From Gaiellasilicea sp963789355 (GTDB lineage Bacteria > Actinomycetota > Thermoleophilia > Gaiellales > Gaiellaceae): a stretch of 64,000 nt of DNA. The notes under the pieces were generated by a model. The model ran no database searches. It saw only the letters and a list, made by a program, of their open reading frames with translations, and was not told where the DNA came from. Both the position numbers and the translations under genes were made by a program. Location of the stretch: assembly GCA_963789355.1 (NCBI GenBank), contig CAWBKK010000002.1, forward strand, positions 186,001 to 250,000, given 5' to 3'. Below, one piece after another: positions 8,880-17,603 of this stretch; positions within the stretch are counted from its first letter, which is position 1, and every line of letters starts with the position of its first letter.

Positions 8880-10046
8880 GTGAGCCGCTCGGCCGCACTC
8901 GAGCGCTACCGCGCGCTGCCGCTGCCGACGACGAAGGACGAGTCGTGGCGCTTCACGGACCTGAAGGGCTTCGACCCCGAGACCTTCTCCGCGAACGGCG
9001 CCACCGAGGTGATCGCTGCGCCGGCGATGCTCGACCTGGAGGCGGCCGGGCTCGTCCGCGTCTCGGAGGCAGGTCTCGAGATCGACCGGGCGCCGGACGG
9101 GATCCGCTTCGAGCGGCTCGCCGATCATCCACGCCTCGGCGAGCTCGTGGGGTCCGACGAGAAGTTCGCGGCGCACAACGCGGCCGAGTGGGAGCACGGC
9201 CTCCTCGTCCACGTCCCGAAGGGCGTCGTGCTCGAGCAGCCGCTGCTCGTCCGGATCACCAACTCGGTCGACGGAGGGTCGCTCTTCTGGCGGCTGCTGA
9301 TCGTCGCCGAGCAGGGCAGCCGTGTCTCCGTGATCGAGGAGTATGCGTCGACGGCGCCGGAGCTCTCGGGCTACCTGAACGCCGCGGTCGAGATCTTCGT
9401 CGAGGGCGGCGCCAAGGTCGAGTACGTGTCCGTGCAGAACGTCAGCCGCGAGACCTGGCACTTCGGCAGCCATCACGCGCGGATCGAGCGGGACGCGGAG
9501 CTCGATTGGGTCGCAGGCGGCTTCGGCTCGAAGCGGGGCAAGATCCGGATCCAGAACGACCTCGCCGGCCAGGGCGCGACCTCGCGGGTCACCGGCGCCT
9601 ACTTCGCCGACGGCGTCCAGCATCTGGACTACGACACCTTCCAGGAGCACATCGCGCCGAACACGACGTCGGACTTCGCCTTCAAGGGCGTCCTCAACGC
9701 GGACGCATCCGCGGTCTGGCGCGGGATGATCCGGGTCGAGGAGCAGGCGCAGAAGACGAACGCCTACCAGGAGAACCGCAACCTCCTGCTCTCGAAGTCG
9801 GCCCACGCCGACTCGATCCCCGGCCTCGAGATCATGGCGAACGACGTCCGCTGCACCCACGGGGCCACGCTCGGCCAGGTCGATCGCGAGCAGCTCTTCT
9901 ACCTGATGGCCCGCGGGCTCTCGCGCGCCGAGGCCGAGCGCCTGATCGTCCGCGGCTTCTTCCAGGACGTGCTCGACCGGATCGAGCTCGAGCCGGTGCG
10001 CGAAGCGCTCGGCGCCGCGCTCGAAGCCCGCATTCCCCAGGCCTGA
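8880..10046 (+). CDS. sufD: Fe-S assembly protein SufD
   Basis: A 388-aa SufD, the structural partner of SufB in the SufBC2D scaffold, also linked to iron entry. It has the N-terminal PTTKDESWRFTDLKGFD block and a C-terminal region parallel to SufB (REQLFYLMARGLSRAEAERLIVRGFF). GTG start. In most suf operons sufD follows sufB directly; here four genes separate them. A small hairpin (10041-10057) overlaps its stop. Confidence 0.95.
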   Translation: MSRSAALERYRALPLPTTKDESWRFTDLKGFDPETFSANGATEVIAAPAMLDLEAAGLVRVSEAGLEIDRAPDGIRFERLADHPRLGELVGSDEKFAAHNAAEWEHGLLVHVPKGVVLEQPLLVRITNSVDGGSLFWRLLIVAEQGSRVSVIEEYASTAPELSGYLNAAVEIFVEGGAKVEYVSVQNVSRETWHFGSHHARIERDAELDWVAGGFGSKRGKIRIQNDLAGQGATSRVTGAYFADGVQHLDYDTFQEHIAPNTTSDFAFKGVLNADASAVWRGMIRVEEQAQKTNAYQENRNLLLSKSAHADSIPGLEIMANDVRCTHGATLGQVDREQLFYLMARGLSRAEAERLIVRGFFQDVLDRIELEPVREALGAALEARIPQA

Positions 10047-10057
10047 GCCGCTCGGGC
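10041..10057. terminator. hairpin at the 3' end of the suf operon
   Basis: GCCTGAG and CTCGGGC pair over 7 bp with one G-U and a CCG loop. It overlaps the sufD stop and lies between convergent genes. There is no T-run, so it may be a weak or factor-dependent terminator. Confidence 0.4.
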
Positions 10058-10059
10058 GT

Positions 10060-10737
10060 CTAGAGCCGGGCGGCGATCTGCGCCCACTCGGGCGTGCGCG
10101 GATCGATCAGCTCGAAGTGGCCGGCTCCGGCCAGCGTCAGGAGCTCGGCGCCGGACGCCGCCGCATAGGACCGGCTGTAGTCGAAGGGGACGCGGTCGTC
10201 CTCGGTCCCGTGGGCGAGCAGTGCGGGCACGATGAGCGGGAGCCGTCGCATCGGATCGGCATGGGCGGGTGGGCTCTCACCCGCGAACTCGACCGCGGCG
10301 TTGGCGCCGATGCCCTCGCGTGCAGCCCGGCCGAGATCCGCCACTCCCGCGAGCGCGACCGCTTTCTCGATCTTCCCCGTGCCTGCTGCCCACAGCACCA
10401 GGTGCCCGCCGGCCGAGTGCCCGATCGCGACCCCCGGCCCGGTGAGATCGAGTGCCGCCTCGACGTCGGCGAGAGTGTCGGCGAGACCGGTGCGGCGGTA
10501 CTCGATGTTCCACGTCGTCCAGCCTCGAAGCGCCAGGTCGACCGCGAGCGCGCCGATGTGCGCCCGCGTGAACGACGGACGCCAGAAGCCACCGTGAACG
10601 ACCACGGCCGTGCGCACGCCTCCCGAGCGCACGTCGGCGACCTGGTCGGGGTCGTCGCCGTACGCCACGGTCTCGAAGCCCGGGTCGCGGTCCTCCGCCC
10701 AGGCGGCGAGCTCGCCGAGGAACGCCTCGAGATCCAC
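10060..10737 (-). CDS. alpha/beta hydrolase (BD-FAE/carboxylesterase type)
   Basis: A 225-aa cytosolic esterase-like enzyme. Oxyanion motif HGG at 48-50, nucleophile Ser108 in GHSAGG, Asp in GTEDDRVPF and His in GAGHFELID complete the triad. Closest in layout to bacterial kynurenine formamidases/BD-FAE enzymes; substrate not defined. GTG start with TAGACT (minus strand, 10744-10749) ending 6 nt upstream, so probably leaderless. Confidence 0.82.
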   Translation of the reverse strand: MDLEAFLGELAAWAEDRDPGFETVAYGDDPDQVADVRSGGVRTAVVVHGGFWRPSFTRAHIGALAVDLALRGWTTWNIEYRRTGLADTLADVEAALDLTGPGVAIGHSAGGHLVLWAAGTGKIEKAVALAGVADLGRAAREGIGANAAVEFAGESPPAHADPMRRLPLIVPALLAHGTEDDRVPFDYSRSYAAASGAELLTLAGAGHFELIDPRTPEWAQIAARL

Positions 10738-10821
10738 CGGCCGAGTCTATGAGCCGGTCTGGCTCGACGGCGACCGGCTCTTCACCTAGCCGGGCCTCGC
10801 CCGCGACCTTAGAGTGGCGCT

Positions 10822-13800
10822 GTGCGCGCGGCGGGACGAGGGATCATCGGGATCGCGGTCGTCGCTGCGGCGCTCGCGGGCGGCCGTGCCGAGACGGCCG
10901 CGACGAAGACGGCCGGATGCTCGCCACCGCGGGCGACGACCGCTCACACGAAACGGGTCGAGCGCGCGCTCCGCACGCACCACGACGTCTGGGGCAACGC
11001 GCTCCTGAACTCGCCGGACGGACCGAGCTACGAGGCCGCGCGCCGCTTGCTGCCACCGCTTCTCTACGCGCGCGCCCCCGGCAAGCGCGCTCTGACCGAG
11101 TCGGGCGTCTACTACGTCCCCTTCGGCCAGCCGCTCGGGGCGCGCGGCGCCGGCTCGGTCGCGCTGCACGTCGCCGACGGGAGCCAGGTGATCGCGGAGC
11201 GAGTCGGCGGCCGGCGGCTGACGATCCTCGTCGGCGCCAAGGGCGGAGAGCGCTACGGCTCCTGTCTCGCGCGGCTCGGACAGGCACGTCTCGCCGGCGG
11301 CTACCAGCCCATCATGTCGACGACGTACACCGACGCAGCGCGCGTCCGCTACCGGCAGGAGTCGTTCGCAGCGCAGACGTCCGAGACCGGCTCGCTGGTC
11401 AGCTTCATCCGGCTCGACGCCGACGCCACGCGAGCTTCGGCGAAGGTCGTCCAGCTCCGGTTGAAGCCATCCGTGCGCAAGCTCCGGCGGGTGCTCGCGT
11501 TCAGCAGCGGCGGCGCGGTCAAGGGCTCGGTCCTGACGTACCGGATCAAGCGCGGCACGAAGCGAACGATCTATCTCGCGTGGATCAACTACCCGGGACG
11601 CCGCACGCTTGCGGTCGACGCGGCCCGCTACGAGCGCGCCCGGCGTGCCGTCGTCTCTTACTGGAACGGGCGCCTGCGCGAGGGCACGCAGATCGCCGTG
11701 CCGGAGCGACGGGTCAATGACGCCTATCGCAACCTCCTGATCCAGAACCTGCTCCTCACCTGGCGCTACAGCATCGGCAACCCGTACGAGCAGTTCTCGT
11801 TCCCCGAGGGTGTCGACGTCGCCGAGGTGATGGGAGAGCTCGGGTATCCCGGCGTCGCGCGATCGATCATGCGGACGTCGCTGACGCGGAAGGACGTGCC
11901 CTATCCGAACTGGAAGATGGGCAAGCGACTCGTCGGGTCGGCGCTGCACTATCGCCTCACGCGCGACCGTGCCTACATCGACGGCGCGACGCCGGTGCTG
12001 CGCGGCTACGTCGAGCAGCTCGGGCGCCAGATCGGCTCCAGCGGCACCGGCCTGCTCGGGCGCGAGCGCTACTCCTCGGACATCCCCGAGCAGGTGCTCG
12101 GGCTGCACTCCCAGGCGACGGCCTGGCAGGGGCTGCGCGCGATCGGGCGGGTCTGGGCGGAGACCGGGAACGCGGAGCTCGCCCGGCGCTGCGAGGCGCT
12201 CGCGGGGCAGCTCGAGGTGGGGCTCCGGCGCGCGGTCGCCGCCTCGCAGCGCCGCCTCGGCGACGGGTCGCTGTTCGTGCCCGCGCGCCTGCTCGACGGC
12301 GAGCCCGCGTACGAGTCGCTGACCCAGGCTCGGCTCGGCAGCTACTGGAATCTCGTGGTGCCGTACGCCCTCGCCTCGGGAATCTTCGCGCCGGGGAGCC
12401 CCGAGGCGATCGGGATGCTGCGCTACATGCTCCGCCACGGCTCGCGGCTGCTGGGCGTCGTCCGGGCAGGGGCGTACGCGCTGTACAAGGATCCGACGTT
12501 TCCCGTTTCGGGCACCGACCAGGTCTACGGGATCAACGTCGCCCGCTTCCTCGCGGACGGCGACGCCGCCGACCAGCTCGTGCTCAGCCTCTACGGCTCG
12601 CTGGCGGCGGCGATGACGCCGAACACCTTCGTCTCGGGCGAGGCGGCGAGCGTTGCGCCCCTCGGCGGCAGCCACTTCCGCTCGATGTACCTGCCGCCGA
12701 ACGGCGCCAGCAACGCGGCGTTCCTGCAGACCCTCCGGTCGCTCCTCGTCCACGAGACCCGGGATCCCGACGGAGCCCCAGTCGGCCTCGAGCTCGCGTT
12801 CTCGACGCCCCGGCCGTGGCTGCGGGCGGGCCGCCGGATCGCCGTCCGGCGCGCACCGACGAGCTTCGGCCCCGTCTCGTACACGCTCGAAGCGCGCAGC
12901 GACACGATTCGCGCCGTGGTCGAGGCGCCGGCCCGTCCCGCTCCGAAGACGCTCAAGCTCCGGGTCCGCCTGCCGCGCGGGCAGCGCGTCGAGGCGGTGA
13001 CGGTGAACGACGCCCCGCTCGTGCTCCCGGCGGGCGAGACCCTCGGTGAGACGCTCGATCTGAGCGGCCTTGGATCCCGGCTCGAGGTGGTCGTCCGGTA
13101 CGGCAGCCGCCGTCCGGCCTCCGCGGCGGGCCTGACCGCGGTCAAGCGCCTGCGGATTCGCTACATCGCCCACGACGGCCGCCCGAGCAGCGCGTCCGTG
13201 GTCGTGCCTTCGTGGTACGGGCCGGCGGCGAACCCGCACCTGCCGCTGATCATCTCGCCGCACGGTCGCGGCCTGAACGGGCACGCGAACTCGATCCTGT
13301 GGGGCAACCTGCCCGGACGCGGCTCGTTCGCCGTGATCAACCCGGACGCTCGCGGCCGCCGGGTGGCCGGACACTCGTGGGGCTACTCCGGGCACATCGC
13401 CGACCTGGCGCGGATGCCCGAGATCCTGCGCACGACGATCCCGTGGCTGCGGATCGACCGCAGCAGGATCTACGCGTTCGGCGGCAGCATGGGCGGCCAG
13501 GAGACGCTGCTGCTCCTGGCGCGCCATCCGAACCTGCTGGCGGGCGCGGCGGCGTTCTCCTCCGTCACCGACCTGGCTCTCCAGTACCGGAACTTCGACC
13601 GGCTCCAGTGCAAGAACAAGTGCCGGACGCTGCTCGGGAAGACGCGATTGGGATCGAGCCTGCGCAAGCTCGCGCGGCTCGAGATCGGCGGCGGGCCCGG
13701 CCGCTACCCGCGCGCATTCGCCTCCCGCAGCCCGATGACGCACGTACGCGCGCTCGCGAACTCATGCGTGCCGCTGCAGCTGTGGTGGAGCGTCTCCGAC

Positions 13801-14043
13801 CAGATCGTCGTCGACCAGCAGGCGCAGAGCGGCCGGCTCTTCTGGCAGCTCCGCCGCCTCAACCCGAGGGCGAACGTCGAGGCGTTCGTCGGCTTCTGGA
13901 TCCACTCGGCCGAGATGCGCGCTCGCACCGGGTTGCCGCTCGCCCTCCGCCGCTTCGGGCTGTTGCCCACGGCCCCCACCTGGCGAAGCCTCCGCCATGT
14001 CCGCCCGCCCGCCGAAGGGGCGTGCACGAGAGGCGAGAAATGA
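10822..14043 (+). CDS. secreted glycosidase-like/alpha-beta hydrolase fusion
   Basis: A 1073-aa protein. A signal sequence (1-24) precedes a beta-rich region to about 300, then a helical (alpha/alpha)6-toroid-like section at about 310-650 resembling glycoside hydrolases (NPYEQFSFPEGVDVAEVMGE, LGLHSQATAWQGL), a short beta domain, and from about 790 a prolyl-oligopeptidase-like hydrolase with nucleophile motif GGSMGG. I recognise the folds but no exact family; catalytic acids of the first half were not identified. GTG start; TAGAGT (10810-10815) ends 6 nt upstream. Probably degrades an acylated polysaccharide or glycoside outside the cell (inference). Confidence 0.75.
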   Translation: MRAAGRGIIGIAVVAAALAGGRAETAATKTAGCSPPRATTAHTKRVERALRTHHDVWGNALLNSPDGPSYEAARRLLPPLLYARAPGKRALTESGVYYVPFGQPLGARGAGSVALHVADGSQVIAERVGGRRLTILVGAKGGERYGSCLARLGQARLAGGYQPIMSTTYTDAARVRYRQESFAAQTSETGSLVSFIRLDADATRASAKVVQLRLKPSVRKLRRVLAFSSGGAVKGSVLTYRIKRGTKRTIYLAWINYPGRRTLAVDAARYERARRAVVSYWNGRLREGTQIAVPERRVNDAYRNLLIQNLLLTWRYSIGNPYEQFSFPEGVDVAEVMGELGYPGVARSIMRTSLTRKDVPYPNWKMGKRLVGSALHYRLTRDRAYIDGATPVLRGYVEQLGRQIGSSGTGLLGRERYSSDIPEQVLGLHSQATAWQGLRAIGRVWAETGNAELARRCEALAGQLEVGLRRAVAASQRRLGDGSLFVPARLLDGEPAYESLTQARLGSYWNLVVPYALASGIFAPGSPEAIGMLRYMLRHGSRLLGVVRAGAYALYKDPTFPVSGTDQVYGINVARFLADGDAADQLVLSLYGSLAAAMTPNTFVSGEAASVAPLGGSHFRSMYLPPNGASNAAFLQTLRSLLVHETRDPDGAPVGLELAFSTPRPWLRAGRRIAVRRAPTSFGPVSYTLEARSDTIRAVVEAPARPAPKTLKLRVRLPRGQRVEAVTVNDAPLVLPAGETLGETLDLSGLGSRLEVVVRYGSRRPASAAGLTAVKRLRIRYIAHDGRPSSASVVVPSWYGPAANPHLPLIISPHGRGLNGHANSILWGNLPGRGSFAVINPDARGRRVAGHSWGYSGHIADLARMPEILRTTIPWLRIDRSRIYAFGGSMGGQETLLLLARHPNLLAGAAAFSSVTDLALQYRNFDRLQCKNKCRTLLGKTRLGSSLRKLARLEIGGGPGRYPRAFASRSPMTHVRALANSCVPLQLWWSVSDQIVVDQQAQSGRLFWQLRRLNPRANVEAFVGFWIHSAEMRARTGLPLALRRFGLLPTAPTWRSLRHVRPPAEGACTRGEK

Positions 14044-14101
14044 GGCTCCAGTCCGGGACCCCTTCGGGAACCTGATCGAGTTCGTGACGCCTCGGCCCTA
14101 G
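14042..14101 (+). pseudogene. remnant of a glyoxalase/VOC C-terminus
   Basis: Right after the fusion gene, in another frame, the DNA reads PVRDPFGNLIEFVTPRP then stop, a textbook last strand of a VOC/glyoxalase domain including the Glu ligand. No start or upstream domain is present, so this is a gene scrap left by deletion or rearrangement. It ends tail-to-tail with the metallo-beta-lactamase gene. Confidence 0.6.
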
Positions 14102-14793
14102 TCGGCGAGACCGTGGACCCGGTCGGCGGCGCCGTCCGTGATCGGGTCGCCGTGCCCGACGCCGACGATGCTTGCGTCCAACGCGGCCAGGCGCCGGATC
14201 GACTCGGCGTGCTGCTCCGGGTTGAGCGTGAACGCCGGCCAGCCGGCCTCGAAGCGCGGCCACGTCGCGATTGCGTCTCCCGACAACAGCACGCCGCGCT
14301 CGGGCCACGAGAAAGCGAGGTGACCGGGCGAGTGACCCGGGACGTGGAGCACCTGCAGCGGGCCGACGGCGTCACCGTCGCCGACGCTCTCGTCGATCGG
14401 GCACGGCCGGTGCTTCGGCTTGTTGAGGAAGATCCCGACCTGGAAGGGATAGGTGCGGAAGGGCGCCGTCGGCTTCAGGCCGACGGATTGCGCCGGCCGG
14501 TCGCCCGAGACGATGTCGGCCTCGGCCTGGTGCGCGAGCACGGTCGCGCCGGTTGCCCGCTTCAGCGCGGCGAGCCCGCCGAGATGCGAGCGGTGCGCGT
14601 GGGTGAGCACGACCCGCTTCACGTCGGCCGGCGCGCGGCCGAGCTGCCGGATCGCGTCGAGGACGCCGGCTGCGTCGTTCTCGAAGAGCGTGTCCACCAG
14701 CGTCAGCTCGCCGTTCGTTTCGAGCAGGTACGCGCGCACCCGGCCGCCCTTCTTGCCGCCGAGGACGTGAACTCCGGGCGCCAGCTCCCTCAT
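14098..14793 (-). CDS. metallo-beta-lactamase-fold hydrolase with altered metal motif
   Basis: A 231-aa MBL-fold protein. The usual HxHxDH reads HAHRSH at 65-70: the Asp ligand is Ser69. Other ligands are kept: His in VPGHSPGHLA, Asp in LLSGDAI and His in VGHGDP. The site may hold one metal or bind the second differently. ATG start overlapping the peroxidase stop by 4 nt. Thioesterase or glyoxalase II-like activity on the peroxidase product is possible but inferred from position. Confidence 0.82.
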   Translation of the reverse strand: MRELAPGVHVLGGKKGGRVRAYLLETNGELTLVDTLFENDAAGVLDAIRQLGRAPADVKRVVLTHAHRSHLGGLAALKRATGATVLAHQAEADIVSGDRPAQSVGLKPTAPFRTYPFQVGIFLNKPKHRPCPIDESVGDGDAVGPLQVLHVPGHSPGHLAFSWPERGVLLSGDAIATWPRFEAGWPAFTLNPEQHAESIRRLAALDASIVGVGHGDPITDGAADRVHGLAD

Positions 14794-16580
14794 GCGCTCA
14801 CCCGCCGCCAGGGCGCGAACGCGTTGTCGACCCCGCGTAGCGCTGGTTCCAGTCCCGGGTAGTGGCGCAGCAGCACGTCGGTCATGCTCGTTTCGTCGAT
14901 CCAGTCGAGCCCGGTCTGCGTGTACGTCTCGGCGTTGTAGTCGCGCGTGAAGAAGCGGTCGCTCTTCAGCCGCCGTGAGGCCATCAGGATGAAGACGCGG
15001 AAGGCCGTGTCGCTGAAGCCGAAGCCCTTCGGCAGCGGCTCGGCGTAGAGCCCGACCATCAGGTCGACCTTCTCGACGTCGCCGTAGACCTCGCGCAGCT
15101 CCTGCGCCCACTCGGCGTTGTCGGTCAGCTCCTCGAACGTCGCCGCCGGCTTCAGGTGGAAGAGCCTCCGGAACTCGTTGTACCGGGGCACCCCGCGCTC
15201 GCGGATCCGGAGCACGTCGATCGCGGCCAGGTCGACGACGGTTCCGTCCGGCTTCCGCAGCTCCTGGAGGAAGCGCGGATAGTTGTGCAGCGTGATCGCG
15301 CCGGGATGTGCGATCCCGAAGGAGTAGAGGGCGTTCGTGAACCCGACCTCGTCGAGGCGGGCGCGGACGTCATGGACGCCGAGCTCGCGAAATGTCCGCT
15401 CCTGCAGGACCTCGTCGGTCTCGATCGAGTGGAAGGTGAAGTCGTCGGGGAGGAGGGGGTGCATCCGGTAGACGGCGACGAACTCCTCGGTGAGCGAGTA
15501 GGGGACGCCGTGATGCTCGGTCGCCGAACCGGGGATGCCGCCGAGCACCTCGTTCGAGCTCCGCTTCCCGAGGCGCTTGCCGAGGATCCCGTACCAGTTT
15601 GCGCGCATCGCGTAGCGCGTCGTCGGGTGCGCGATGATCGCCGGCGTCCACTCGACCGTGTGGATCTTCGCCATCAGCGCGGCCGTGATCAGCCGTGCCT
15701 TCGCGAAGAGCGCCTCGTCGGTCCAGCCGGGGTGCTCGGCGGCGAGCCGGTCGGCAATCGCGTTGTGCTCGCGCGTGAAGAGCGTGTGCAGGAGCGCGAG
15801 CCCGAGCCAGAAGTTGCCGGCGACGCCGGTGAGATCGACCTTGGCGTCGAGATCGCGCGGTAGCTGGCCGTCCCGATCGAGCCGCAACCGCCCGCCTGCT
15901 CCCTCCCGGAGCGCGCTCGCGAGCGCGGGGTCGCTTCCGTAGATCTGCGACCCGTCCCACCAGTGGGAGTCCGTGGTCACCCAGGTCGCCGCGCCGCCGT
16001 CGGCGTCCGGAAAGGGATCGTTGCGCGTGCGCTCGATCCGCATCGGGGGGTCGGCCCACGGGTCGTCGGAGGTGAGCTGGAGCTCGAACGGCTCCTCGGG
16101 GAGGTTCTTGCCGTGGCTGAACCAGTCGTGCACCTCGAACTGGAGCCAGGCGCCTGCCAGGACGTTGACGATCGTCGCCGGCTTGAACGCGTCGCGGGTC
16201 AGCAGGCGGAGGCTGACGAGGCGCGGACTGGGATCGAGCAGATCCGGCAGCGGCTCGGGATGCGTGCGCTCGAGCGGCACGTTGCGGCCGAAGCGGGCGC
16301 CGATCATCCCCATCGCCGGCCTCGCGAGGTCGTTGTAGCTGCCGTCGAGGCTGCGGGAGTCGTGAGCGGCGCCGTTCGCGGGCGCCTGTGCGCCGCCCGC
16401 GCCGGTGTCGTAGAGGTTTCGCTCCCGCAGCCGCGTCCGCAGCCCGACGAGCGTCAGGACGCCGAGCGGTCGCGGCAGGCGATCCCAGCCGAAGCGCCGG
16501 TCGAGCGCGCTTGCCGTCGAGGTCAGCAGCTTCGAGAACACGGCGTGACCGATGTAAACAGCGCCGCTCGGCGGCGTCAA
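14790..16580 (-). CDS. heme alpha-dioxygenase/cyclooxygenase-like peroxidase
   Basis: A 596-aa member of the animal-heme-peroxidase superfamily, closest in motif to fatty-acid alpha-dioxygenases. The distal-side block is LQFEVHDWFSH (His151). EEFVAVYRMHPLLPDDF places Tyr371 three residues before proximal His374, the spacing of the radical Tyr and heme His in cyclooxygenases. Likely adds O2 to a fatty acid. TTG start overlapping the ATPase stop (TTGA), so the start is coupled but not certain. The MBL gene follows with an ATGA overlap. Confidence 0.87.
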   Translation of the reverse strand: MTPPSGAVYIGHAVFSKLLTSTASALDRRFGWDRLPRPLGVLTLVGLRTRLRERNLYDTGAGGAQAPANGAAHDSRSLDGSYNDLARPAMGMIGARFGRNVPLERTHPEPLPDLLDPSPRLVSLRLLTRDAFKPATIVNVLAGAWLQFEVHDWFSHGKNLPEEPFELQLTSDDPWADPPMRIERTRNDPFPDADGGAATWVTTDSHWWDGSQIYGSDPALASALREGAGGRLRLDRDGQLPRDLDAKVDLTGVAGNFWLGLALLHTLFTREHNAIADRLAAEHPGWTDEALFAKARLITAALMAKIHTVEWTPAIIAHPTTRYAMRANWYGILGKRLGKRSSNEVLGGIPGSATEHHGVPYSLTEEFVAVYRMHPLLPDDFTFHSIETDEVLQERTFRELGVHDVRARLDEVGFTNALYSFGIAHPGAITLHNYPRFLQELRKPDGTVVDLAAIDVLRIRERGVPRYNEFRRLFHLKPAATFEELTDNAEWAQELREVYGDVEKVDLMVGLYAEPLPKGFGFSDTAFRVFILMASRRLKSDRFFTRDYNAETYTQTGLDWIDETSMTDVLLRHYPGLEPALRGVDNAFAPWRRVSA

Positions 16581-17584
16581 CCGAGCCAGCGGCGGCGCTT
16601 CGGACGCGCGTCCGTGCTCTCGCCCAGCAGGCGCGCGGCTTCGAGCAAGTCGTCGGCCGCGAGCGTCGTCACGTCGTCGCGACTGAGCTCCTCCAGCGCC
16701 TGGCCCTCGACCCGCGCCAGCCGGAGCGCCTGCCGATTCAGCGCCTGCTCGAAGATCGTGCGCGCGTAGCGGGCGTTGCCGAAGCCCTCGCCGCGCGCCG
16801 CGCCGGCGAAGATCCGCTCGAGCGCGTCGTCCGCGCCCGGCCCGAGCTCGTACTCGTGCTCGGCCGCCAGGCGGCGCGTGATCTCGAGCAGGTCGTCGGT
16901 GGAGTAGTCGGGAAACGAGATCTCGCGGGCGAAGCGGGAGCGAAGGCCGGGATTCGAGTCCAGGAACGTGCGCATCAGCCGTGGGTAGCCGGCGACGATG
17001 ACGACGAGCCTGTGACGGTGATCCTCCATCCGCTTCAGCAGCGTCTCGACCGCTTCGGCTCCGAAGTCGAGCCGGCCGTCGCCACCCCCCGGCGTCAGCG
17101 CGTAGGCCTCGTCGATGAAGAGGACGCCGTCGAGCGCGCGGCGAATGGCCCGATCGGTCTTGATCGCGGTCTGGCCGACGTACTGGCCGACGAGCGACGC
17201 CCGGTCGACCTCGACGAGATGGCCCTTCTCGAGCAGCCCCATCGCGCCGTACATCTCCGCCAGCAGGCGCGCCACCGTCGTCTTGCCGGTGCCGGGGTTG
17301 CCGAGGAAGACGAGGTGCTGGCTCGTCGCCACCTCGGGCAGCTCGTGCTCCTTGCGGCGGGCCTGGACTTGGAGAAACGCGAGCAGCGCGTGCACCTGCT
17401 CCTTCACCGTCTCGAGTCCGACGAGACCGTCGAGCTCGGCCTGGAGCACCGACAGTGGCCGCGGCGGCGTCGCGCGCGGGCCGAGCCCGAGCAGATCCTC
17501 GAGCTCGGGGCCGGCCGTGCGGCGAAGCTGGTCGCCGAGCTGACGAGCGGCGCCGCGGAGGTTCTCGATCGGATTTGGAGGCAC
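16577..17584 (-). CDS. AAA+ ATPase of CbxX/EccA/SpoVK type
   Basis: A 335-aa single-module AAA+ protein. Walker A GNPGTGKT at 95-102 (Lys101), Walker B VLFIDEA at 154-160, a pore-loop-like region and NPGLRSRF with candidate Arg fingers. Relatives act as remodelling chaperones for rubisco (CbbX) or type VII secretion (EccA). Here it leads a three-gene run and may mature or regulate the heme enzyme downstream (inference). GTG start; TACGTC (minus strand, 17591-17596) ends 6 nt upstream. Confidence 0.85.
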   Translation of the reverse strand: MPPNPIENLRGAARQLGDQLRRTAGPELEDLLGLGPRATPPRPLSVLQAELDGLVGLETVKEQVHALLAFLQVQARRKEHELPEVATSQHLVFLGNPGTGKTTVARLLAEMYGAMGLLEKGHLVEVDRASLVGQYVGQTAIKTDRAIRRALDGVLFIDEAYALTPGGGDGRLDFGAEAVETLLKRMEDHRHRLVVIVAGYPRLMRTFLDSNPGLRSRFAREISFPDYSTDDLLEITRRLAAEHEYELGPGADDALERIFAGAARGEGFGNARYARTIFEQALNRQALRLARVEGQALEELSRDDVTTLAADDLLEAARLLGESTDARPKRRRWLG

Positions 17585-17603
17585 GCTGTGGACGTACCCG
17601 CGT

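Noticed and set aside
10786..13743. Very long open frame (985 codons) on the minus strand
   Set aside because: Antisense shadow of the 10822-14043 gene; Arg/Ala/Gly-rich with no domain. Similar long shadows lie opposite argG, sufB, rodA and glnA and come from high GC in codon position 3.
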